Positions 34,401 to 41,790 of a stretch of DNA of 64,000 nt are shown in pieces. Origin of the DNA: Ornithodoros turicata (taxonomy: Eukaryota > Arthropoda > Arachnida > Ixodida > Argasidae); NCBI RefSeq assembly GCF_037126465.1, contig NC_088201.1:129828665-129892664 (forward strand), read 5' to 3'. The notes under the pieces were generated by a model. That model had not been told where the DNA came from and made no database searches. It saw only the letters and a list, made by a program, of their open reading frames with translations. Position numbers and translations under genes: made by a program. Position 1 is the first letter of the stretch. Each line of letters opens with the position of its first letter.

Positions 34401-34730
34401 CACAACACACACGCACAGACTGACGAACAAGGATAAAGCAGGTTTGAATAAATCCTTGTTCGTCAGTCAGTGCTTTTGTGTTGTGTAGTCTTTTGACTTG
34501 TACCCCGGCACGGGGGTTTTATCGCTTTTAAAGCACAGCACAAGAACACTCGATACGCAAAAAAGACTCACCTTTCAGCTCTTGGTAGACAATGTCTTGT
34601 ATTTCTGCATTGACGTCATACATGTGCACGCCATGAAGCGGGTGTTCCTTCTTCCAGCCACTGCACACGTACTCGTAAAAATCTTCGCAGGGGTCGAGAT
34701 TCGGATTGATGCTACTCAGTAGTGTATGAG
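10614..34730 (-). CDS. Neprilysin-like M13 metallopeptidase, partial gene (three exons seen)
   Basis: Minus-strand exons 34730-34572, 28864-28778 and 10840-10614 join in frame (phase 1, 1, then 0) with AG/GT borders. In order they encode the M13 N-terminal signature (NPNLDPCEDFYEYVCSGWKK), a helix ending LNTAYKSCTKEG, and a segment with RDAGISRWPIWPP. This matches the N-terminal part of the M13 (neprilysin/endothelin-converting enzyme) domain, which caps the active site. M13 enzymes are zinc ectopeptidases, membrane-anchored or secreted, that trim peptides outside the cell. The signal/anchor exon should lie above 34730. The catalytic HExxH and ExxxD exons should lie below 10614 and were not found, so it is unknown whether this copy is catalytic. 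The 17.9-kb second intron contains an antisense BEN gene and many transposons. Confidence 0.85.
11224..12105. mobile_element. Foldback MITE with TA target duplication, copy 1
   Basis: The element begins CAGGGTGTCCCAGAAAAC and ends with a diverged inverse, flanked by TA at 11222-11223 and 12106-12107. It is an 882-bp imperfect palindrome: hundreds of bases of each half match the inverse of the other half. The TA duplication and CAGGGTGTCCCA ends suggest mobilisation by a Tc1/mariner-type transposase. A second copy is at 24019-24863. Short open frames inside are by-products of the repeat. Confidence 0.85.
12108..14650. other. AT-rich intronic stretch, nothing recognised
   Basis: This lies in the large M13 intron. 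No gene, tandem repeat or inverted repeat of note was seen. Confidence 0.4.
14660..16050 (-). pseudogene. TNP2-like transposase domain pseudogene
   Basis: Minus-strand frames read in order: VMVHSVRHGCSKEATENMV, MTFSEYIGELAEATEVSC, then ITLTLNTDGVPLFESSKVSM with KMLLAGL, then LHDKDGNVRTTKVF, and lastly GCDTGDAVHINVLRVVKNIF. The order and the LNTDGVPLFESS core match the large transposase-domain proteins, related to CACTA/TNP2-type transposases, that are multicopy in ticks and other invertebrates. The frame is broken by several shifts and stops (for instance around 15290, 15130 and 14990). It is a dead DNA-transposon gene in the M13 intron, next to the BEN gene's 5' end. Confidence 0.65.
16330..21140 (+). 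CDS. BEN-domain protein, six exons, 268 aa
   Basis: Exons 16330-16522, 16616-16722, 18319-18433, 18857-18942, 19264-19483 and 21055-21140 all have GT/AG borders and join without a frame break into 269 codons including TGA at 21138-21140. The first exon starts at the ATG of MSHVLVKWLTEEKWDVYPV, an N-terminal module. The third and fourth encode a coiled coil (KIEALVTENLTLKEENDVL). The fifth and sixth encode a BEN domain (CQCSPGKFARSLLRHVFTED, then FSQASITYIKNSLASML). BEN domains bind DNA or chromatin and often act in transcriptional repression, so a nuclear regulator is likely. The gene lies antisense in an M13 intron; its introns contain MITEs and its 3' UTR a palindromic MITE. No disabling lesion is seen. 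Confidence 0.85.
16819..17105. mobile_element. MITE with long terminal inverted repeats, in BEN gene intron 2
   Basis: The arms 16819-16874 and 17050-17105 are reverse complements with about one mismatch over 56 bases. They contain GGCCCGGTTTCACCA, which begins many arthropod MITEs. The middle is partly palindromic too (GGTTAAC/GTTAATC-like words). It is non-coding. Confidence 0.75.
17377..18030. mobile_element. Probable MITE, CCGGGTGTTTCAC end, in BEN gene intron 2
   Basis: A TA followed by CCGGGTGTTTCACATAA at 17375 looks like a transposon end. Internal segments 17536-17612 and about 17915-17985 are diverged inverted copies, sharing CTTCAGTGAA and CATATTCCA. The right end is not clear, so the boundary is approximate. 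Confidence 0.45.
21228..21572. mobile_element. Palindromic MITE in the BEN gene 3' UTR
   Basis: The two halves, centred near 21400, are diverged reverse complements over about 165 bases each. They share GAGCTCGATCATGC/GCATGATCGAGCTC and GCGTATCTA/TAGATACGC. The ends read GTACACGCATAG and CTATGTGTACAC. It lies between the BEN stop codon and the next AATAAA, so the transcript would carry a long hairpin. Confidence 0.75.
21622..21627 (+). terminator. AATAAA poly(A) signal, likely of the BEN gene
   Basis: First good AATAAA after the BEN stop codon, 482 bases downstream and beyond the palindromic MITE. An upstream signal cannot be excluded. Confidence 0.45.
22049..22118. repeat. (TA)n microsatellite at the 5' truncation of the PLE
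   Basis: About 70 bases of pure TA repeat immediately precede the point where Penelope-like coding sequence begins. PLEs often insert at or next to TA-rich microsatellites. Confidence 0.9.
22220..23602 (+). CDS. Penelope-like element polyprotein: reverse transcriptase + GIY-YIG endonuclease, 5' truncated
   Basis: The 460-codon frame (open upstream to about 22066) copies RNA into DNA and nicks target DNA. It begins inside the reverse transcriptase palm with LVTLDVTSLYTNIPH (catalytic Asp), then QINGTAMGTKMASTYANIF, the FLDDIF box (second and third Asp), and NFLDVKV. The thumb follows (LYRKPTDAQQYLSFNSCHP). Next come a linker cysteine cluster (CHPCNGKRCQIC) and the endonuclease (AQYVGQSKNSFRIRFNNHR, with RHFSRPGH and RESYLIYKF). 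The fingers and N-terminus are missing, lost at a (TA)n tract, so it cannot be autonomous, but no stop or frameshift interrupts what remains. It lies antisense in the M13 intron. An intact frame suggests recent insertion. Confidence 0.92.
   Translation: MLVTLDVTSLYTNIPHEDGVLAAKAAYLKYSDRAVDPSVLPTLLNLILKNNNSEFDGRHYLQINGTAMGTKMASTYANIFMGALEEKFLAVRDKKPSLYKRFLDDIFMVWPHSEEDLTGFIRDFNLVHPAMKFTHSFSATTVNFLDVKVTLTEKGFSTDLYRKPTDAQQYLSFNSCHPRHTKLAIPYSQALRYRRICSDDDVLNKNLAELEQTFVNRNFPPSLVRDALSKARQTDRRSLFGKRNDEPKGDRVNLVLTFGAGAGNINSILHRHHSILLQSERTRQIFAEKPRVTYRRARNLQDRLVNSKVPKPLTPTAGCHPCNGKRCQICKSMQSTAAVKSTNSDFSLKINGDFDCNSSNIIYIIQCTTCSAQYVGQSKNSFRIRFNNHRSDVSKKGSLPVSRHFSRPGHSINNVALFILESNFTSDRCREQRESYLIYKFQSLINEDKGVLSTVRSISG
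23874..23912 (+). ncRNA. Hammerhead-like motif in the PLE 3' region
   Basis: The box CCGAAGA, a five-base-pair stem II (GGCGG/CCGCC), then GAAA and a self-complementary ACGT stem III, with a four-base-pair stem I (AGTC/GACT). This is hammerhead architecture, but the conserved U of CUGANGA is C and there is one extra A before stem II. PLEs are known to carry hammerhead motifs in their pseudo-LTRs. The same block recurs at 27116-27155. Confidence 0.5.
23943..23948 (+). terminator. AATAAA poly(A) signal of the PLE
   Basis: AATAAA lies about 340 bases past the PLE stop codon, just downstream of the hammerhead-like motif and shortly before the next (TA)n tract. Confidence 0.5.
24019..24863. mobile_element. 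Foldback MITE with TA target duplication, copy 2
   Basis: This 845-bp copy is of the same family as 11224-12105. It starts CAGGGGGTCCCAGAAAAC, ends GGGACACCCTG, and is flanked by TA at 24017-24018 and 24864-24865. It is again an imperfect palindrome over nearly its whole length. It is inserted in a TA microsatellite directly after the PLE. Confidence 0.85.
24866..25741 (+). repeat. Tandem array 1 of about 237-bp units with hammerhead-like motifs
   Basis: Units beginning GAGCGTGTCACATCCC recur at 24936, 25171, 25408 and 25649, a period of 235-241 bases. The left edge (about 24870-24935) is an inverted partial unit. Each unit contains a hammerhead-like block (24955-24999, 25190-25236, 25427-25473, 25668-25713). 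The array runs into a (TA)n tract at 25742. Confidence 0.9.
24955..24999 (+). ncRNA. Hammerhead-like motif, array 1 (degenerate core)
   Basis: Stem I (GCTGTG/CACAGC), box CCGATGA, a short stem II, GAAA, and a loop-less palindromic stem III (ACGGCCGT) before C. The U of CUGANGA is changed to C. Copies at 25190-25236 and 25427-25473 also have two extra bases in the box; the copy at 25668-25713 has CCGATGG. The fold is conserved but the core looks decayed. Confidence 0.5.
25742..25776. repeat. (TA)n microsatellite between arrays 1 and 2
   Basis: About 35 bases of TA repeat at the convergent junction between the plus-oriented array 1 and the minus-oriented array 2. Confidence 0.9.
25850..25897 (-). 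ncRNA. Hammerhead ribozyme motif, array 2 unit 1
   Basis: On the minus strand: stem I GTACTG, box CTGACGA (fits CUGANGA), stem II GGCC/GGCC with a CAACAA loop, GAAA, loop-less palindromic stem III (ACAGCTGT), C as the cleavage base, then CAGTAC closing stem I. All invariant core bases are present. One extra T lies between the box and stem II. The very short stem III is the form thought to work best as a dimer in PLE and retrozyme hammerheads, which a tandem array would allow. Confidence 0.75.
26087..26134 (-). ncRNA. Hammerhead motif, array 2 unit 2
   Basis: Identical in core and stems to the motif 237 bases before it. Confidence 0.75.
26324..26371 (-). ncRNA. Hammerhead motif, array 2 unit 3
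   Basis: Same core; one base change in the 3' strand of stem I (CAGCAC for CAGTAC) creates a mismatch. Confidence 0.7.
26561..26608 (-). ncRNA. Hammerhead motif, array 2 unit 4
   Basis: Identical in core and stems to unit 1. Confidence 0.75.
26798..26845 (-). ncRNA. Hammerhead motif, array 2 unit 5
   Basis: Identical in core and stems to unit 1. Confidence 0.75.
27035..27082 (-). ncRNA. Hammerhead motif, array 2 last partial unit
   Basis: Identical core; the unit is cut off just after it, where PLE 3' sequence begins. Confidence 0.75.
27090..27240 (+). mobile_element. PLE 3' tail fragment with hairpin and hammerhead-like block
   Basis: The stretch is homologous to the tail of the PLE at about 23870-23990: the shared CCCGAAGAAGGCGGAGCTTC block, an AATAAA, and ACTTCCCCTAC. 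It starts with a perfect 13-bp hairpin (TTCGGGACAAAAG and its complement, 27094-27126). Here the GAAAC of the hammerhead-like block has become GTAAC. Confidence 0.7.
27305..27475 (-). repeat. Inverted 237-bp-family unit left of array 3
   Basis: One partial unit in minus orientation, carrying a hammerhead motif at about 27325-27370 with box CTGATGA. It meets array 3 in a palindromic junction around 27450-27500 (GAAAGCCCAGTGCG and its complement). Confidence 0.8.
27583..27628 (+). ncRNA. Hammerhead motif, array 3 unit 1
   Basis: Stem I GCATTG/CAATGC, box CTGATGA, GAAA and palindromic ACAGCTGT stem III are all present. Stem II has one mismatch (GGCA/GGCC). Confidence 0.7.
27824..27869 (+). ncRNA. 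Hammerhead motif, array 3 unit 2 (core mutated)
   Basis: Box is TTGATGA, so the first conserved C is lost; other parts are intact. Confidence 0.6.
28059..28104 (+). ncRNA. Hammerhead motif, array 3 unit 3 (core mutated)
   Basis: Box CTGATGA is intact, but GAAAC has become GCAAC, which should abolish cleavage. Confidence 0.6.
28294..28340 (+). ncRNA. Hammerhead motif, array 3 unit 4 (intact core)
   Basis: CTGATGA, stem II GGCC/GGCC, GAAA, palindromic stem III, C, and stem I GCATTG/CAATGC are all intact. One extra A separates the box from stem II. Confidence 0.75.
28409..28437. repeat. (TA)n microsatellite at the end of array 3
   Basis: About 29 bases of TA repeat. Confidence 0.9.
28778..28864 (-). 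CDS. M13 peptidase exon, second seen
   Basis: The 87-bp exon, phase 1 at both ends, lies between TTATTTGTCAG and GTATGT and encodes DLLEESSQHLVTDTL followed by LNTAYKSCTKEG. The YKSC piece matches the conserved YxxC region of the M13 N-terminal domain. Confidence 0.8.
28865..29880. other. M13 intron sequence, nothing recognised
   Basis: Two short open frames (29005-29277 and 29565-29777) have no recognisable domain or splice context. Confidence 0.4.
29881..30724 (-). pseudogene. Degenerate Ty3/gypsy 3' end, minus strand
   Basis: A GC-rich minus-strand frame (276 codons) and an overlapping frame resemble a frameshifted Ty3/gypsy integrase C-terminus (VSFTPGLLVL). They end just before a polypurine run (GAGGGGGGAG) followed by TGATGTGGCGACCCG, which looks like the start of an LTR. 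It meets another gypsy fragment head to head at 30725. The family call rests on context and the polypurine/LTR-like junction more than on motifs. Confidence 0.4.
30728..31985 (+). pseudogene. Ty3/gypsy retrotransposon RNase H-integrase remnant
   Basis: In order: RNase H (IKHFRHFLEGRPFAVFTDHK, PLTYAL), then the integrase HHCC zinc finger (CHPSIRATQRLITQHYVWPH, then CLSCQRNKAH), then the core (FRYSLTMVDRYTR; ITTDRG in another frame; TTAYHPASNGLVERLQRQL). At least three frameshifts and an in-frame stop break it. Protease and reverse transcriptase are absent. It lies in the first M13 intron seen. Confidence 0.85.
31986..32170 (+). repeat. Ty3/gypsy 3' untranslated region and partial LTR
   Basis: A polypurine tract (AGTAGGGGGGCAG) follows the integrase remnant, and the GC-rich sequence after it is probably the start of the 3' LTR. 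No second LTR was found. Confidence 0.4.
32190..33340 (+). CDS. Putative multi-exon gene, unrecognised
   Basis: Four blocks join in one frame with plausible splice signals: about 32190-32265 (NLESDRGSVSDINTNPFTAT), 32435-32569 (DVIDDVEKAPLSVAPVVF), 32809-32956 (CPIYKCFICRRKAPETFVEP) and 33112-33340 (DDTFGPVICNTEYLVSELQN). The phases at the three junctions agree (1, 1, 2), which is unlikely by chance but not proof. The acceptors before 32809 and 33112 are weak. The third block has a CxxC pair that could be half a zinc site. I do not recognise the family. It lies in an intron of the M13 gene on the opposite strand and could also be a decayed copy of a multicopy gene. Confidence 0.35.
34319..34533. 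mobile_element. Hairpin insertion with 13-bp target duplication beside an M13 exon
   Basis: Arms about 34354-34438 and 34447-34533 are reverse complements (for example AAAACCCCCGTGCCGGGG) with a loop of only about 10 bases. CACAGCACAAGAA occurs at 34306-34318 and again at 34534-34546, a target duplication. No coding content. The right edge is only about 25 bases from the M13 exon's splice donor at 34571. Confidence 0.8.
34572..34730 (-). CDS. M13 peptidase exon, first seen
   Basis: The 159-bp exon, phase 1 at both ends, lies between CTTTCAG and GTGAGT. It encodes LLSSINPNLDPCEDFYEYVC and SGWKKEHPLHGV, the conserved disulphide-bonded start of the M13 ectodomain. Confidence 0.9.
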
Positions 34731-35048
34731 CTGAAAGTACCACATGCAGTGCAGACTGAAAAATTCCGTGCAATAATGGAGTTAAGTTTCCACCACATGT
34801 GTTTCATTTTTACCACTCTGAGAACTCTCGTACGGCATAGTCGAATTAGGTTATGCCGTAGTGGAGACCAATGTGGCACGTACTGCACGTACGTTCCACA
34901 AACCATACACTTGACGCTTGCTGACAGGCAGTTACCATATGGTCCCCCATTCGTTTGGGCCCCAGTTGTTAGGACTGAGGCAATAAGCTACTCTGGGGAG
35001 CGAATAGCTTTTAATGACCAAGCGGTCAGAAGGCCAGAGCAGGACTAA

Positions 35049-35994
35049 CCCAAACGGAACAAAACTTCCCATGGTGTTCCTGGGGATATCCGTTCCCGGA
35101 AATTCGGATCTCCCTGGGAGACAGTCATTTTTCCGACGGACGTCCCCCACATCTCCGAGTGGCCACGATTTGGACTTCCCACAAATATCCGTCGTTTGTC
35201 CTCACAGGAAGTTACACGGAGATACCCGGACGTTGCACGGACTTACTTGCGTACGTACTCAGGGCCCTGCATTTTCTCATTATTATTCATACTGCTTTAT
35301 TGAGTTGCCGCGTAAGTGGACAGATTCTTACTAGGCCCGTAGGCGTTTTTTCCCGCCATTTTGTTTCGCGTTCGGCCACTGCTTCGTTGCTCCTTTTCGT
35401 TTGTTTCTCGTATTTCCGTTACGGACAATGAGCGCGAAGTTTTAAAAAAACAAAAATAAAGACGCACATATAGAATCTCTTAGAACTATGAAGATCACTT
35501 AGAAAGGCAGTGGCATACCTTTCCAAAGCGAAAACAGATACTGTATATTGCTTGTCTCGCGATCTTCCACAAATTCGAGAGTCCACTTTGCCTGCTAGTC
35601 ACACTAAAAGGTGGGGTGTTTAAGTTTAACGTGATTGCGTATACCAATAACAGTGGACTGAAGAACTGCTTGGCGCATTAACTCATTATGATGCAACATT
35701 TGTGTTTCTTACTCCTTTTGGTGTAAGGCGTTTAGTTCGTTCATCAAAAGTCGAACTCACGCCGCGATGCGCCTTGCCATGTTTCTCTCTCTCCTGCGAT
35801 AATGCTCCACGTAACATCCCGTCAGGGACCCTATTTGGACAATTCTTCAAACGGCCGTTACGGTACATCCTGTGGATGTACGGTTAGGGATGTCCATTTA
35901 TGTAGCTCCGAGGGACGTCCTCCTGACATCCATTTCAGGACATGGACGTTAGGATCTATTTCGGACATCCGCAGGAGATAGTGTTCTGTCTGGG
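35049..35994. mobile_element. Short DNA transposon related to the 3409-7073 element
   Basis: The ends CCCAAACGGAACAAAACTTCC and the inverse of CCCAGACAGAACACTATCTC match at about 14 of 20 positions. The subterminal regions are full of GGATGTCC/GGACATCC and GGGACGTCC words in both orientations. There is no coding content. Target duplication unclear. Confidence 0.5.
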
Positions 35995-38720
35995 AACTGG
36001 ATCTCCGCTGATCGCGCGTAGATGGTACGGAGGCGCGGTAGGAGAATTGCCACTGCGGCTGCCACAAACGAATGCAGGAAATAAATGTTGAGAGGTCGGG
36101 ATCATTGGTTGTCGTCGCCAGTATTAAAGGGCATTCAACATTAAAGGGACATTTCCCTGACGCGAGGTGTATTTTAACTGCACAATCAAGTATACGAAAC
36201 CGCACGGAGAAAGCAGCCTCGAATGGACGGACGGATCAAGTGGAGTGACGCCAGCAAGTCCCCGTGCCCTTCGTCGATATGCTGTTTCCTTCACAAGATG
36301 GCGTAGATGCACGGTTAAACTCCACGATAGGCAAGCCTGACGGATGGGTTGAGCGAGTCGTGTTTGTGTGTCTTCTCGCCCTTTGGCCATCGCTTAGGCT
36401 ATCGTATCATGAAGTCCGTTTCCTTCTTTATGCTCAGCTCTCGCGGTGATCTTCTTTAACTGTGCCGGCCTACGTCAGGAGCCGCGTTGTCGTCGGTGCC
36501 AGAGGGATAGGCAACGTCTTGGAGTATCCTGTACCTTCCCTCGTTCCCTTTACACACTGTCTCCAAGAGTGGAGGGTGTCTTAAATGTGTTGCGGAAGAC
36601 AGGCGTTGCGCACTCGCGCTGCAAGCCGCGCACGTTCGCCGTTCCCCACCCGGAGCTCATTTTTGTTCGTTGCGAACTTGCTGAACCCTCCCCCCCACAC
36701 ACACATACACACACAAACAAATAAAGACAAATACGGCGCCAGTTCACTGTTCCTTCAGAAATAGAAAACAGTTCTCGCACTGTTCTGGATGTCGGAGTTT
36801 CGACTCCTTGCCTCTATGACGCGAGGCAACTATCGGTGTGACGGACGTCAGAGTGCCCGGCCTTGATTTTGCCCACCGTAGGATTTTTTTAACGCGCAAC
36901 AGATACTCGTCACGTTGCGCACCTTATCAAACGTTCCTTGCGGAAGACGCCGTGTCCAAGCTGCGCCTGCTGTACCAGTGTGGGTACAGCCTAGAAACGA
37001 ACAACCAATGATGACCAATCACCAATGAAACGGGACGCACGTTGGATTTAAGAGGCCGTGTAACATGCACGTTTGAGCCAGCGCACGAGGCGGGGCCCTG
37101 CACGGGGGGGACTCCACCCCGCTATGACGTGTCTCCAGCAGCCGGCTCTAAAGCGAAACGCACCGCCTCCAAAATACTGTCGCCACCGGCGCAGCTGATC
37201 TTGATATCCCTAATTGGCTGCCCATTATATGTGTAAATATTTGGATGCTCATTGGTCTCCGAGAACTGGCGTCAGTTGCCTTCGCGCTGATTGGGCGAGA
37301 GTCATTTGATTGAGGCGCGGGTACCCGAACGGTCGGTCGAATGGAGGAGAAAGAAAAACGACGGTGGGGACATCATGTCTGTCCTGCCCCGCGTGTTCTC
37401 CCCGACTACAACCATTGTGCTCGCAGACGCTAGCAGGTAGTTTAGAGGGTTTTGAATGCTTTAGATTTAGATTGTGGCGAACTGCTAATGTGAGAAAGCA
37501 ATGGCACATCCACCTGATCATCACAACAGCTGGAAGACGAACATGACAGGGAATCCCTGCACCTCCAAAGGACGCAGAAATCGTTAGAGGGGAAGTCTGC
37601 ACTCTTTCTGATGTCCCGCAGGTGAACCGTAAGACAAGTTTGGTTACCTTTTGTGACCGAAGGAAGTAATGCAGGTTTATCACGTTAAGTCTATTGCGTA
37701 CAACATTTACGATTCACTCGGTACGTTAGCGGCGTACCATAGTGTAGTGCATTGCCGTAACTTGTGTGTTTCGGATATGCCGCTAATCAAATTATGTGTG
37801 GTTATGCTAGTTGCCCCTCATGCACGTCACAGCCGTTCATTCACTGCGATCTACGAACATCGGTGACAAGTGTGCCTTGGTGTTCAAATACGAAATCAAC
37901 ATCGATTGCCGGTCACAACAGTGATTTTCGTGCAGAGTTACGGATCATCAATATATATATATATATATATATAGTGCTCCCGCAGCCATTGGCAACAACG
38001 ACGCACATGGCTCAGCCAGTTTTCGAAAACTACACCTTTACATTCTGGGTGTGCGAACTGCGATTGACTTCTGAACTGCCCTTCGATGTCGCAGCACCTA
38101 AAGCTCCAATGAAGCCTGTTACAAGTCGTGAAAAGATATGTACTGTAACTTTTTCGAAGCCGTTCACGAGGACGAATAAACTTGCTTTGTCATACAGCAT
38201 CGCTTTTTGATTGTCTGCTGTGGGACAACATGATCGTTGCTCTACAGCAAGAGCCGAAGAAAAACGGACGAGGCTAGGGTGGGGTAGGGTAGGGGGGACG
38301 AGAGGAGAGACGAAAAACCCGAGGAGAGAAGGGAAAGGAGGTTGGGAAAGGAGGTCGGTCTGCGCATGCGCACTTGACTCGAGCATTATTCCCGCGCTGC
38401 TGATCTGGGACGGTGTGACTGGCTCCTGCAGATGACGTGGTTTAGGCGCCCGCCATTTTCCCTGGACCACTGCGTCAATGAGAGCTTCCGGCGGATGGTG
38501 CCTCCTCGTGTCGGAAGCGTTCCGACGAACCGCCTGAGGATTGTTGACGCGGGAACAAAGTGTAGTTCATGAGAGGCCGTACGGTGCTTCCCGACTACGG
38601 TCGCACACTAGAACATCAGTTTCATAAACTAGGATCGGGCGAGCCAATGTTTTTGATTGTGAAGGTGTTTGATTTACTGACCAATAATTTCTAATTAAGA
38701 AAGCGGTTTTATTGACTAGG
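35995..38720. other. Intergenic stretch, nothing convincing
   Basis: Contains a short segment (36290-36360) shared with 1898-1975, CA-rich simple sequence near 36700, a small (TA)n at about 37952-37972 and a G/A-rich low-complexity patch at 38270-38350. No gene recognised. Confidence 0.4.
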
Positions 38721-38809
38721 ACATAATGATAGGACAACGATTGTACTCTGCATTAATACTCCGCTTTTCTTGCTTTTATAAAGCCATTACATGGTCGGCC
38801 TTTCGCGTG

Positions 38810-40620
38810 CTATGCGCAGAAAGCACCCGCGAAGACATGTCTGCAAATCAGATGACTGAAGGCATTGAGAAAGCGCTTCGTTCCTCTAGCAAGCTTGTGA
38901 AGGTGGTTTCTGGTCATCTTGGCTCAAACCCACGGGTGGAGCAGCTGCGAGCATGCCGTCGGCGGGCTGAGAGCAAAGCGCGTCGGACTGGGCTGTTGGA
39001 GGATGTGGCTGGAGGCTCGCCGTATGAACAAGTTGGTAACTAAGGAACTGGCGTCTGTTAACCGAAAACGTTGGAGGTGGTTAACAGACGCCATGATCGC
39101 AAAGCCGCATGATCCTCCACAGAATCGAGTGGTAGCAGCGGAGGCACTCCTTCTTCCCACAGAAAACGCCAGGATTCTGCCAGCACAGGTCTTGTATTGA
39201 CTCGGTTCTTGACTTCATTATGTCGGTTGAAGAAGAAAGGGCGCGTAAGAAGAGAGTGGTGGCTGCGTTTCTTGATGTTAAACGCGCTTACGACACCGTG
39301 AGTCACGCCTTCGTTCAGATCTCCCCTCACCCAAGCATGCCTACCCTCCAGAGCTCTCTCATGGATTAAGGACTTCCTCCATGGCAGGCAACTATTCGTT
39401 CGCACCCGTCAAGGGGATACGGAGCATGTACGGACACGGACCCACGGACACGGACCCAGCACGGACCCACGGAGGTCCACAGGGAAGCTTATTGAGCCCA
39501 ATTCCGTTTAACGTGGCCATGGCGGGTCTTCACGGCTGCATTGGAAAGAAACTGTCAGTTTCGATCTACGCGGATGACATCTGCATTTGGACCAGCGGTA
39601 AATCCCGTCCAGCCATCCAGCGGCGCCTGCAGCACGCTTTGAACACTATTGAGCACTACCTCGCAACGGCCGGCATGGACATCTCGACTGAAAAGTCCAT
39701 GGTACTCCCGTTTACCAGAAGGAACATGCATCCCTTCCCTCTTTTAGTTGCTGGTGTACAGCTGAGGAGTGCATCTTCTTATCGTTTCCTAGGTGTTACG
39801 GTAGACGCCAGGCTGTCTTGGGTGAAGCACATAGCGAGCTTGGAAGTCAAGGTCCACCGGTGGATTGCGGTGATCAGGCATCTGGTTGGCATGAAGTGGG
39901 GCAGTGCCATGGCGTCGCTTTTGACCGTCCACCGAGCTTTGGTTCGCGGGTCACTTGCATAGAACTTGCCTGTGTTGAATGGCCTTCCACCTTCCTGAGT
40001 CCATAAGCTTCTGTGCCTCCTGGCGGGCAGTCTCCGAGTGTGCTTAGGAGTCCCTCGGGCGGCAAAGACCCATATAGTCATTGCTGAGGCTAAGGAAGAC
40101 CCGCTTGAAGTGCTTCGCTACGGGAGACGTGTGGATAGTACCTCCGCCTTCTAGCTCACCATCGGCGGCATCCGCTAGTTAGGAAGCTCCGGAGACGCAA
40201 GTACAGCAGCGTACACCCATGTATCGCTCAACTGAAGACTAGCATACCTGATTTTGTGGTCGCACCCACAGCTTCCAGCTCTCCTCCTTGGACTTTTCCG
40301 ATGCCCTGCATCTTCCTGTCGGTGCCTGGGCTAACAGGGAAGAAAGGCAACATCGCTGCATGCGTGACGAAGCAGCTTACTCTCGATATGATGAGCTCGT
40401 GTTATGATACTTCCACCGCAGTTTTCACGGACGGCTCAACCACGAGGGGAAGTTCGTCGTCTGCCTTTGTCATTCCCTTCGAGTCAATTTCAGATGGCCA
40501 TCATCTCTCACAGAAAACATCGTCCACGTGCGCTAGGCTTTATGCCATTCTTTCCGCCTTGCGAAAAATTCTGGAAATTCTGACGCGTTGAGCGGTCAAA
40601 CTCCAAGGTTACACCTACAA
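38810..40620 (+). pseudogene. Non-LTR retrotransposon (I/R1-type LINE) remnant
   Basis: Reverse transcriptase blocks in order: VVAAFLDVKRAYDTVSHAFV (first catalytic Asp), ALSWIKDFLHGRQLFVRTRQ, GGPQGSLLSPIPFNVAMAGL, then SIYADDICIW (YADD box), and SSYRFLGVTVDARLSWVKHI. About 450 bases later an RNase H-like start (AVFTDGST) appears. An RNase H after the reverse transcriptase points to the I-like group. Several frameshifts and stops break it; a short repeat of ACGGACCCACGGACACGG (about 39430-39475) sits in the middle of the catalytic region. It is dead. Confidence 0.85.
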
Positions 40621-40879
40621 GATCAAGCGCAAAAGGGGGCTCAACGAACGTTCTAGCGGACGCGCTGTCCCGCGCACCTCTCTCCGTCAAAGGGGGACCA
40701 GGGAGCCGAGCTGACCGCACAACTTGTTCCTCCAGTACTGGTATCGCAGTACTTCCCAGTGATGGGGTACCTTCGTAACCAGAGTAACCATCGTAATACA
40801 TTTCGTTCTTTTTCAATTCCAATTCCAACCCAGAGAGCTGCTTCCTTCGACTTTCACGACTTTCCACGTCTTCCACGAC

Positions 40880-41640
40880 TTTCAGCGCGTGTCACAATGG
40901 CTGCAGGAGCAATATTCCGTCGACGGCACGAACAACTGGAGAACGATGCGATTCCACCTGTTGAGTGAGGATGAGGTTTCACTCAGGCATATTCCCCAGA
41001 CTGATGACGACGAATCTTCTCCGTTCAGGTTGTGGTACCTCGCAAACCTATGTGCGCTGTTTCCATGGCTATGCCTTGGCGGGTCACAGCAGCGGCATTA
41101 AAAGTTAAGGTCGTGTTGAGACGAAGCTCGGAATGAAAATACATATAGCCATGTCGCATGGACTTGTCCGATATACCAGGAGGACAAACTTCACAGTAGA
41201 CAATCCCTTGGGTGGCTGCAGCTTGTAGCAAGCAATGCACCTTACTAAGCCGTTGCTTGCAACGTAACGGGACCTTTTCCACACAATACTCGAAGTAATC
41301 AGCACGATAAGCCTATGATAACAGATCACATAACGAAATCGGTAGAGCTGTTCACGCTTAGGGCGCTGAATTGTCGCAAGGTTTGGCAATAACTCCTAGA
41401 AACGTTTCCTCAGTTCGGTTGCCCCCTCACAGATCATCACCGGTAACCACTCTTACCTTACAAGTAAGTTTTTCACCAACTCTTGCGCTATTTTAGGCAT
41501 TAAGACACAAGATAACTTCCCGTGTCACCCTCAGGCAGATATTGCTGAGGGGGTTAATAGGAATTTCAACATGTGATCGCGTTTGCTAGTAAATAACACC
41601 GTGAATGGGAGCTTGATCTGTCTGGACCTGGGATGGGCAT
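40880..41640. other. Intergenic stretch, nothing recognised
   Basis: No domain, repeat or splice structure recognised. Confidence 0.35.
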
Positions 41641-41790
41641 AAATACATTTTCTGAGTATTTAAATATAAATACAAAATACTTTATTGAAAGGGGTATTTA
41701 AATACTCTTCATAAATACTTTTCAACATGAGTGTCTAAATACAAAATATAAATACAGTATTTAAATACCCTAACTACTATTATAAATACT
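41640..41790. repeat. AT-rich degenerate AAATAC repeat
   Basis: About 150 bases with many copies of ATAAATAC, ATTTAAATAC and their complements, partly palindromic. Non-coding. Confidence 0.65.

Noticed and set aside
37330..37440. PIF/Harbinger-type transposase first exon (basic RRW start)
   Set aside because: The frame stops after about 30 codons and nothing downstream matches the family.
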